The notes beneath the pieces are model-generated. The model was not told the DNA's origin. It was given only the letters and a program-made list of their open reading frames with translations, and did no database searches. Shown in pieces: positions 56,596 through 64,000 of a stretch of DNA of 64,000 nt; the stretch's first letter is position 1, and each line of letters starts with the position of its first letter. The position numbers and the translations under genes were made by a program. Origin of the DNA: Chiua virens (Eukaryota > Basidiomycota > Agaricomycetes > Boletales > Boletaceae); NCBI GenBank assembly GCA_019787685.1, contig JAHNUO010000001.1:1550001-1614000 (forward strand), written 5' to 3'.

Positions 56596-58128
56596 CAGTG
56601 ACTCCAGAAGCCATTGCAATAACTGAACACAATGCAGTGCACAAAGCGCACTGCAAACATGGGTGAGAGTTTCACTTAGGTCTGGTGGAATAAAATATAG
56701 TACTCACACTTGGCTACAACATGGCCCTTCAGTCATGTGATTTGGTTCACAGGATCCCAAGATATGAATATTTTAAATCAATGACCCTATTGCAATAGTG
56801 TTTATACTTTTGATTTGAGACATAGGATTTCATATTTACCAGTGGATATCTTGTCTTGTTTGGTGCTACAAACAAAGATATACATGACTACATTATATCT
56901 AAGCTTGAAAATCTTCACACACTTTGTAACTTCATGCTTATATCACCATGAAATGTCTTTTTTCCCTCAGGAGAGTAATCAGGCTTTCTGACCATATTCT
57001 CATGATACTCACAGAGTGGGCATGGATCTAATTACTTATTCATACACTGGTGTGATCTCCCAGAGTATCCAGACCTCATAAAGTCCATTAATGATCATGT
57101 ATTCAAACTTTCTTCTACTACCACTTGTTGTGTTCATTATTTTATATTAATTTGTAAGATAGAAAATACTGTCCAACATCATAAAAATACTTTTAAATGT
57201 CACTAAACATTCCATTTATTATAATACTGTCCACTTTGACTTGAAAATGCTTGATATACAAACTGTAGCCAAAAAACATTGACCCTTTCTTGGAATTAGT
57301 CATTAGGAGACCTGGTCTATGCTCACAAGAAGAGGATTGCAGAGGGCTAGATGAACATAACATACTCTATGTCAAAATGATTACCTAGGATAAGACAAGA
57401 GCATATCATTATATAAAAAACCATGTTAGAGACTGTAGTAATAGACTAGCAATAGAAGCAATAATGTTTAGGAGTCTTTTCTTCATGATATGAAGCTGTA
57501 TCACTTGATAGAGAGTTGGATATGGTTCCAAAACACAGGGCATAATCAATGGTTATATTTTCATTCAGATTTTGAAGGATGAGTGATAGCATACCATAAA
57601 ATATTATGGGTGGAATTTGATTCATAGCATTTTTCAACAAGATAATAATGGCATAATAAGTGGTGATGTGGGTCTGTGACATGGTCTATACACTCTCTGA
57701 ACCCAAACTCCTTTGAATAGCTTTGGCAGTATCTCAAGAAAGCTTAAGTACTCTTCTAAGGGAAGAAAGGCATTTCATGGTGATGTAAGCATGAAGTTAC
57801 AAAGTGTGTGAAGATTTTCAAGCTCAGATATAATGTAGTCATGTATATCTTTGTTTGTAGCACCAAACAAGACCAAATATCCACTGGTAAATATGAGATC
57901 CTATGTCTCAAATTAAAAGTACAAAAACTGTTGCAATGGGGTCATTGATTTAAAATATTTATATCTTGGGATCTTGTGAACCAAATCTCATGACCCATTG
58001 GAGGGCCATTTTGTAGCCAAGCATGAGTACTATCTTTCATTCCACTAGATCTAATCGAAATTCTTGTCCCTGCTTGCAATGCACAAAGTGCACTGCATTG
58101 CATTTAGTTATGTATTGCAATGGCTTCT
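56596..58128 (+). mobile_element. Tc1-like element with about 350-bp inverted repeats
   Basis: Starts CAGTGACTCCAGAAGCC after TA (56594-56595). The left arm runs to about 56956 and the inverted right arm from about 57773 to 58128, where an LTR2 copy cuts off the last few bases. The arms match closely (for example CATTTCATGGTGATGTAAGC inverted against the left arm). Arms this long enclosing only 815 bases are unusual; in family A they are about 215 bp. Confidence 0.8.
56957..57772 (+). pseudogene. Degenerate Tc1-type transposase
   Basis: Fragments in several frames: YAHKKRIAEG-like sequence near 57330, FILKDE near 57570, IFQQDNNG-like sequence near 57635, where QQDNDPKH is expected, and LALAVSQES-like C-terminal remains. 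The protein is heavily decayed, far more than its inverted repeats. That difference suggests sequence exchange between the arms. Confidence 0.55.
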
Positions 58129-58790
58129 TGTTACAATAGTAGGTAGGGCCTAGCATAGCTGCAAAAGCACTAAGTATCAAGTGGCTGCAATAACTCAAAC
58201 AACCACCACTTGATATGTGGTACACTGAAGAGTTCAAGGAGTGTTACTGGTCAGCGGGTTGCTATCAGTGAGACAAAGATAGACCTCAGGTGTTGCTGAG
58301 AGTGTCCTGTTGAGAATCTATACCCAAAGGACTGGAGACTTCCCCTTGTGATCAGGGTAGATCAAGGAGCTGATTGTTGGTTACAGTGATGAAGGGTGGC
58401 TTAGGTGAAGCCCAAGAAGGAGCAGAGATACTCAGCTAGATTGTGGAGATCAAGACTAAGGACTACAGAGTATCACTGTGAGTTTATATATATATTGTAA
58501 GGCAGGGCAAAGGATTGCCAAGAGGAGCAGAACCAGCCAAAGAGCTAAAAGGAATTGTACAATGTGAAGGCATTGGACAGAATGAAGTGGAAAGGTAAAG
58601 GTGGAAGCCATCAGAATAACAACAGAAATGAAGAGAATCCCTAATGGATCAATAAAAGCAAAAGTCAAATGGTGATCATGGAACAACAGGTTGGACTGGG
58701 GTCATGTGATTGGAATGAAGGGGATGGGGCAAAGGGTTAAGCCTTTGCTGAGTAAGCAAAAGCAAGGGTAGGCCTTGTGGATTGAACATA
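58129..58790 (+). repeat. LTR2 fragment, interrupted by Tc1 copy A4
   Basis: Starts TGTTACAATAGTAGGTAGGG inside the Tc1 arm and follows LTR2 through GAATCTATACCCAAAGGAC and GGCTTAGGTGAAGCCC to ...GATTGAACATA at 58790, where Tc1 copy A4 is inserted. The end of the LTR is not found beyond A4. Confidence 0.7.
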
Positions 58791-59690
58791 CAGTGAGGTG
58801 CAAAATTATTGCAATGTCTAGCCACAAACTGGGGTATGAAGCACCCCACAATCAAATGTAGGAATTTCACTTTGCTTTGGTGAGAACAAGTAAAGTACAA
58901 ACCCTTGGCTACAACCTTGTCCCCAGGGTCATGTGATTTGGTTCACATGCTATTGAGATACATCTATTTCAAAACAGTGATACCATTGCAATAGTTTTAC
59001 ATCTTTTGTTGAGCAGACTAAAACCAAGTGTTGTGTGGTTATATTTGGCCATACAAACAAAGATACACATACTTGGATTATGTCTGAGTTTGAAATAGTT
59101 CACACACATCTTTGTTTCCAACCACAACCATCATGAGATCCATCTCTCCTACTCAAAAATACACTATTCTCTCTATGCTTGATGCTGGTTAATCTGTCAA
59201 CTCTATTGCATCTGCTACTGGTCTTCATTTGTCTACCATATCCAGAATACGCTCCAAAGAGTGTTCTGAGCTCCAGAAAGCTAGGATTGTCCATCTAAGC
59301 TTTCCTTTACCAATATCCACCATGCTATTCACCTTATCTCCTCTGGAAAGGCAAAGACTGCTGTTCAGGTGACTAAAGCACTCACCAATATAGTCAACCA
59401 GCCTTTTTCCACTTCCACAGTATGCAGACAGTTGAAGAAGACAGGTATGAAAGCTGTGATCAAGTCAAAATGCCCTCTTCTTTTAGTCAAGTATTACAAG
59501 GCTTGTCTTGACTTTGCTTATGCTCATAAGGATTGGACTCTGGAGGACTAGAAGAAGGTAGTATGGTCTGATGAGACCAAAATCAATTGCCTAGGGTCAG
59601 ATGGACACAAATGGGTGTAGAAAAAGGCAGGGGAAGGGCTCAGTAATAGGCTGGTAGAAGGTACAGTCAAGTTTGGAGGATGTTCTTTGA
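58791..59690 (+). mobile_element. Tc1-like element, copy A4, 3'-truncated
   Basis: Starts CAGTGAGGTGCAAAATTATTG after TA at 58789-58790. The left terminal repeat extends to about 59000. Transposase follows but is cut at about 59690, where an LTR3 fragment begins, so the second catalytic Asp, the Glu and the right repeat are missing. Confidence 0.75.
59133..59690 (+). pseudogene. Tc1-type transposase pseudogene (copy A4), truncated
   Basis: Starts at ATG 59133, MRSISPTQKYTILSMLDAG, followed by a TAA where the other copies have sense codons. A frameshift follows. The 59369-59551 stretch reads MTKALTNIVNQPFSTSTVCR then QLKKTGMKAVIKSK and FAYAHKDWTLED, then a TAG, then WSDETKINCLGSDG with the first catalytic Asp. 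Here codon 2 is AGA, whereas copies A2 and A3 have TGA, which shows that the family had a sense codon there. Confidence 0.8.
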
Positions 59691-59806
59691 TGAACTTAGG
59701 AATAAAGAGGAGGTGAGGTGCACAGCCTATGTGGCAGAATAGAAGATTCATGAGAAAATATAATAGCCATTTGTGGAATGAGTTATTGAAAGGGGCAATT
59801 GTAACA
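59691..59806 (-). repeat. LTR3 fragment
   Basis: Last 115 bases of the LTR3 pattern as read on the plus strand: GAGGTG..CAGCC, GTTATTGAAAGGGGCAATTG and the end TGTAACA at 59806. Confidence 0.6.
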
Positions 59807-60230
59807 GATCCAGATGCCCCCTCAATATCTTAAGAGGGAACTTTCAGAAAAATCACTTGGGGACACTAACAACTACATTCCCCCACCACCACCAAAGAGA
59901 GTAAGAAATAAGAAACTCATGAGGAAACCTTGAGAACAGTATTGTTCCTCATAACCCATTGAAGCAATAAGGAAATCACATTATAAATACTATATGATCT
60001 ATGCAATCACCCTCATTCTTTTTATTTTGCTTATTTTTATCTGCCCTCTCATCTTCCTTTACACTATCTTCTTCCTTATCAAAGGAGTTCAACAGAACCA
60101 GCACCCTATTTTCATCACTTTTCACATCTCCAAACTTTTCTTCACCTTAAAATTCATTTTCTCCCTCTGAAGCAGAACCAACACATCTTAGGCACCACAT
60201 AGACACTACCACAAGCATGTGAAATGCTAC
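59807..60230. other. No gene recognised
   Basis: About 420 A/T-rich bases with a short CCCCCACCACCACC run (59879-59892). Nothing coding. Confidence 0.45.
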
Positions 60231-60899
60231 CAGTGTTTGAAAGTCAGGTTACAAAACCATTCAAAAACCATAACCAACCAAACCATACATAACTATCCAA
60301 AACTAAACCATAAGGTTATGGTTTGGGGTTTTCAGGATGATTATGGTCATGGTTTTGAGAATTTGAAAATCATCCATAACTGAACCTTATTTACCCCTAT
60401 TTATTTCTATATTTTCCTGTATTTCTGGTAATTTTTCAGAATTGCTTGAACCTAAGATTTACATGTACATAGTGCATACTTGTGACAAAAAGATAGATAT
60501 ATTGCCAAGAGTAGGTACTATAATACATCCATATACAGTCAAGTGTGATTCCCATATTATCAGCCATACCATAATTGATCACCCCTATCAATATCTCTAT
60601 GTATATAATGCCATGTCATCTCAAAAGAACTATGTCTCACCCAATCCTGGGCCAATTCCTTTGCCCCAAGGGTATATGGGTAACTATTGACCCATACTAC
60701 AGTTCATCTCACCAGTGGAAAAGGCTGATTCATATATCAGCCATAATCATAATGTACAGGTTTGTGAAATATCAGTCTAGGATTGTTTTGAATGGGTTTT
60801 GATGTGGTTTTGGAAAATCAGGGGATTCCCAAGACCTTAATGGTTCAGCTTTAGCAAAAGCAACACCAAAACTGCACTGAACCCAACTTTCAAACTCTA
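60231..60899. mobile_element. hAT-like element (family C), non-autonomous
   Basis: Starts CAGTGTTTGAAAGTCAGG and ends, inverted, TAGAGTTTGAAAGTTGGG, about 669 bp. The ends resemble hAT termini in form, but flanking 8-mers (AATGCTAC and ATCACCAA) do not match. The first 215 bases recur inverted at 44148-44365, which supports it being a repeat. Internal motif AACCATAA in both orientations. No coding capacity recognised. Confidence 0.55.
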
Positions 60900-60954
60900 A
60901 TCACCAAAATCTTCAATGGTTCATGGTATGACAAGATTTACATAAATAGGCAAC

Positions 60955-61110
60955 TGTATAGGTGAGCCTCCAGGTAGTAGCACTGACACCCACATCTGTA
61001 CCTGTGCATATCATGTACCTGCACCCTTGGCAAGGGTGCAGGTATATCTGTGGGTGCCAGAAACCCATACCTGTACTGACACCCATACCCCAGATACCCA
61101 TGGGTATCCT
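60955..61110. repeat. Inverted CCCATA/TATGGG-type repeat cluster
   Basis: GTACCTGCACCC..GGGTGCAGGTA (about 61013-61045) forms a strong hairpin. It is followed by ACCCATACCTG, ACACCCATACCCC and ATACCCATGGGTATCC. The composition recalls the subterminal arrays of the family B MITE at 10949, but I could not define element ends here. Confidence 0.5.
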
Positions 61111-61330
61111 TTTTTTTCACTTTACCATGATGTTTGTGACTATGTGCTCATTTATGAGGTATGGGTAGTAGGGTGAGTAGAGGAGGGTAACAACTTGCCC
61201 ATGGATCATCTACCCTAGACCTATGGATAGCACTGGTGAGAGGGTGCACCCTGAAGGTGGGGGCAATGGGTGAGCACATACATCATGAGTGCACATGCAT
61301 ATGTATGCAGACTCACTACCTGCATGTATA

Positions 61331-62316
61331 CAGTGTCTCAAACAACTGTCCCAATATTTGTGTTTTTCACTAAATGCAATAAAATGCAGTAACCACTAAA
61401 CCTTACCCAAACCTGTGGAAACATGAAATATAGTACCTACTCCTGGATTTCTATTGGACCAAGGGTCAAAGGATTTGAATAAGATTTGATGAAATGGCAA
61501 TCATTTCAAAATGATCACTCATTGGGACAGTTCTTTGACTTTAAGCTCAAATTACATAAATTTGATAATGGTTCTATTTTGTTATATCTATGTAACTATC
61601 ATCAGCTAGCACTATATTAAACCCCACCATTTCATAGTAACTTTCACATCATCATTATGAAACTTATCTCCAGCTCTTTAAGGGACAATATCATCTCTCT
61701 CTTTCTTTTCTTGATCTTTTCTCCAGGAAAATAACCTCTCAAACTGGTCTAAGCAAGTCTACAGTGTCTAGGGTCCTTCAGGAAATCCAGCTAGACAAGA
61801 CTAAATATCTTGATGGTCACTCTTCAAAGTTTTCATTTACCAGAAAAAGGGCTATTGTACAATATATCATTACTGGCAAGGCCAAAAATACTGTTCAGCC
61901 CATCATCTAGATTTATCAATATCATTATTGATACTCCTCTCTACCCTTAGACAGTCAGAAATACCCTCAAGGAAGACTCTTTGAGAGCTGTGATACAGAA
62001 CAAAACTCTCTTCTTTTCAAGAGTCACAAGAAAGAATAGTTGATTGCTAGAGGTACAATCAAGCATAGAGGAGGCTATGGGCCTATATAGGATGGAATGA
62101 AGAGAAGGATGGATGCTGAGTAGTATGTGACAATTCCATAGCAGGGGTTACCAGAAAGCATTGAAGAATTTAAAATTCCAGAAGGTGACATTGTTTTTCA
62201 ATAAGATAATGATCCCAAGCATATCTCTAAAAGAGCTTAGACCTGGGTTAAAGACCAAGCAATTAGATCTTTGGATTGGCCTGCACAGTCTCTAGACCTC
62301 AGTTCCTTTGAACATA
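61331..62316 (+). mobile_element. Tc1-like element, family B, copy 2, 3'-truncated
   Basis: Starts CAGTGTCTCAAACAACTGTC after TA (61329-61330). The left repeat matches copy 1 at 45192 for about 230 bases. It is cut at about 62316 by a fragment of the family A MITE, so the right repeat is missing. Confidence 0.75.
61730..62316 (+). pseudogene. Tc1-type transposase pseudogene, family B
   Basis: Plus-strand pieces: ITSQTGLSKSTVSRVLQEIQ-like helix-turn-helix (61740-61790), FTRKRAIVQYIITGKAKNTV (61840-61900) and, after a deletion, EGDIVFQ.DNDPKHISKRA. followed by TWVKDQAIRSLDWPAQSLDL then SSFEH. The second Asp and the Glu position are visible (NPIEH reads SSFEH). A TAA replaces the second Gln of QQD and a TAG stands after KRA, consistent with C-to-T and G-to-A changes. 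The segment with the first catalytic Asp is deleted. Confidence 0.78.
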
Positions 62317-62406
62317 CTACTTTTGGAAGCTTACTAAGACCGGTTGCAGTCTTGTTGCCTCATTTGGACTGTAGAAAACTGGACCAGACTGGACTTTAAA
62401 ACACTA
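62317..62406. repeat. hAT-type MITE (family A), terminal fragment
   Basis: 90 bases matching the right end of the 50917 copy: CTTTTGGAAGCTTACTAAG, TTGCCTCATTTGGACTG, and the TTTAAAACACTA terminus at 62406. The rest of the element is absent. Confidence 0.75.
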
Positions 62407-62890
62407 GGGGTGATAATGACAGTGAGGTGACAAACATGGCAAATATGTGTTTATGTTTGCACATAAGAATGAAGGTAGTGGGACCAGTGGCAACAATGAG
62501 TTAGCAAGGGTGGTGACATGGCAAGAGGGTGAAGGCAAGGGCACTCATATGCAAACACAAATGTGAATACCATAACCACCACTCATATTTATATTTGCAT
62601 ATGAGGATGAGAGTAATGGGGTGGCAATGGTAGCAAGGACAATGGTAAGAGTGACAAGGTGGCAAGGTGGCAAGGTGGCAAGGTGGCAAGGTGGCAAGGT
62701 GGCAAGGATGAGGGTGAGGAAAGATGGCAAGATTGTGAGGGTGATGGCAAGGTTGGTGATGATAAGGTACCCACACCCAGCAGACACCCACACCTGAGGC
62801 CCAGCCAGGTGCCTGACACCCTTGCTATTGCCTAGATTTAAACAGACAATAGGCCAGATGGGCATGATATTCATCATAGTTTAATTTCAA
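62407..62890. repeat. GGTGGCAA-type degenerate minisatellite region
   Basis: Purine-rich G/A/T sequence with scattered GGTGGCAA, GGCAATGG and AAGGGTGG motifs. An exact 8-bp tandem (CAAGGTGG, 6.6 copies) sits at 62655-62707. The opposite strand reads as CCACCTTG repeats, which give spurious open frames. Confidence 0.65.
62655..62707. repeat. 8-bp tandem repeat (CAAGGTGG)n
   Basis: 53 bases, 6.6 exact copies of CAAGGTGG. Exact repetition in this decayed sequence implies recent slippage expansion. Confidence 0.92.
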
Positions 62891-62899
62891 GTGGCTCCA

Positions 62900-63378
62900 C
62901 AAGGCCAGATCCACAATGGGAAAACTGTTTCCCTTTCCAGATGACAAGACAATAACAAAGGAATATTAGTAATTCCAAAAGATCAAATCAGAAATACAGT
63001 ATCTATCTCCAATCAAGGTGATCAAACAAACAAAGAAATAATAAAAGCAACAACAATAATAAAAGAATCAGAAGTATGTCACCTTTGTGAAAAACACAAA
63101 ATATGTAAAGACAGAATATTATACAATGAGAAAAAAAGATGTATGTACCTGATAAAAAAGACTTACAAATGAAGATCATCAAACATCATCATGACACACC
63201 TCTTTCTGGACACCCTGGTTGTGAAAAGACCCTAAATCTGATTTCACAATCATACTGGCCAGGAATGGCAACACTCATGAAGAATTATGTGTCTAGATGT
63301 GAACAATGCACATTGTTCAAAGAAACCAATCAACTACCTGCAGGAAAGCTACAACCATTAGAAGTTCCAAATCAATAA
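62900..63378 (+). pseudogene. Gypsy integrase zinc-binding domain fragment
   Basis: Two frames. The first reads LVIPKDQIRNTVSIS and CHLCEKHKICKDRILYNEKK (62950-63140), a typical RNase H to integrase linker. After a one-base shift, 63139-63378 gives YVPDKKDLQMKIIKHHHDTP, LSGHPGCEKTL, YWPGMATLMKNYVSRCEQC and PAGKLQPLEVP, the H-H-C-C zinc finger of Ty3/Gypsy integrases. It ends at a stop at 63376-63378 before the catalytic core. Codon use is A-rich and CpG-free. Confidence 0.85.
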
Positions 63379-64000
63379 GTTAACGGAGAACAGGGTATGG
63401 GAGCGACTCACGACGACAATTTCCAATGCCTGTTTCACCTGTCTCACTCCTCGCTCAGCTGTGCACTTCAGTTGCATCGGTCGCTTCACTCGGGTTGGTC
63501 GCTTTGGTCGGCAAATCCCACATGCTTGCCTTTTTGGGCATCCTTTTGATTTGGGCCATTGCCTCTTCGACTCGAACAATCATCAGCACTTTGGAGTGTC
63601 CCTCCTCCATATCCCTACCAATAATTCTCTAAAAATCACCAAAAAATCACCAAAGATTCCCTCTTTCCTGGAATTGCCCAGGATACCCAACAAAGGTGAG
63701 TTTCCACCCATAAACCCTTCAAATTGCGATCTTATCAGTGTAGATCTTCACTGATAAGGCCATTTTTGTGTCCCCAGACACATCCGTGCTTCTGGTGAGT
63801 GTCTCATGTCATTGCATGAGCTGATGTCATGTCATTATCATTTCTCTGACACAGATCTTGCTTGGCAAGCCTTGCCCCTGCTGATCCTGTGTGTCTGATA
63901 GCACTTTTTGTGCCTTTGGTGAGTGTTTCATGTGATGTTCTCATCAATCAATGTCATCATTTCTTTTTGAATGTAGTGATTCATATCATACCTGGACTCC
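63379..64000 (+). other. CpG-containing segment with possible tandem introns
   Basis: Starts GGAGAACAGGGTATGGG after the integrase fragment and has clustered CpG to about 63575 (ATCGGTCGCTTCACTCGGG). Further on, three donor-like GTGAGT sites and two CAG acceptors are spaced like short basidiomycete introns: 63696-63777 and 63795-63854, with a 17-base piece between them and another donor at 63919. This may be the 5' part of a gene or repeat family continuing past the window. No protein recognised. Confidence 0.35.
63731..63758. repeat. Perfect 10-bp hairpin in the first possible intron
   Basis: CTTATCAGTG (63731-63740) and CACTGATAAG (63749-63758) with an 8-base loop TAGATCTT. It would form a stable stem in RNA or DNA. 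Confidence 0.8.

Noticed and set aside
62655..62707. Short regular repeats considered as a CRISPR array
   Set aside because: The unit is 8 bp with no spacers, and the window is eukaryotic.
62501..62877. Overlapping His/Cys/Leu-rich open frames on the minus strand
   Set aside because: They are translations of the CAAGGTGG minisatellite and its degenerate surroundings, not a metal-binding protein.

Overview
This window looks like a transposon graveyard from a filamentous fungus, most probably a basidiomycete of the Agaricomycetes type. The reasons are a Copia Pol C-terminus of the form common in that group (DNQSAI and KHLDLRWYWLRD motifs), chromodomain-bearing Ty3/Gypsy relics, short GT-AG introns of about 60-80 bp, and degenerate reverse-transcriptase and DUF6589-like fragments that I associate with Agaricomycete repeats. 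The taxon is inference. I see no rRNA, tRNA, CRISPR array or intact host gene. Nearly all recognisable coding sequence is broken by stops, frameshifts, deletions or insertions.

Layout. 1-4.6 kb: three Tc1-like DNA transposons, one nested in the terminal repeat of the next. 5.5-8.7 kb: a Copia solo LTR, then an internally deleted but LTR-complete Copia element, which is much richer in CpG than its surroundings. 8.7-16 kb: mostly unrecognised sequence, a hAT-type MITE with a perfect 8-bp target duplication, and a second hAT-like MITE. 16-22 kb: nested solo LTRs cutting an unrecognised minus-strand gene and a reverse-transcriptase relic. 21.7-24.9 kb: a chromodomain Gypsy element. 25.4-32 kb: coding relics on both strands, including a SAP-like motif and a Rad2/XPG-family nuclease gene cut by an LTR and a MITE. 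33-37 kb: LTR fragments. 37-44.7 kb: a second chromodomain Gypsy, a zinc-knuckle Gag relic and other retroelement debris. 45-48 kb: a second Tc1 family, nested LTRs and a MITE. 48.2-49.5 kb: a long inverted repeat enclosing a 162-codon DUF6589-like ORF. 50.4-56.1 kb: a second Copia element with three LTR-type insertions, one of which carries a MITE. 56-59.7 kb: more Tc1 relics and LTR fragments. 60-64 kb: a hAT-like element, a Tc1 relic, a minisatellite, a Gypsy integrase fragment and a CpG-containing segment with possible tandem introns.

Insertion order can be read from target duplications. One LTR family (LTR1, about 590 bp) has six copies with perfect 5-bp duplications and no internal region in the window, so these are solo LTRs left by recombination. 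A hAT-type MITE family has three copies with perfect 8-bp duplications, one inside an LTR1 copy that itself lies inside a Copia LTR. Scarcity of CpG and several TGA codons readable as former CGA suggest methylation- or RIP-like mutation.

The observations most worth follow-up are the nuclease relic, the inverted-repeat element around the DUF6589-like ORF, the unidentified 26-29 kb plus-strand protein relic, and the intron-like segment at the right edge. I found nothing I can defend as a complete new functional system.
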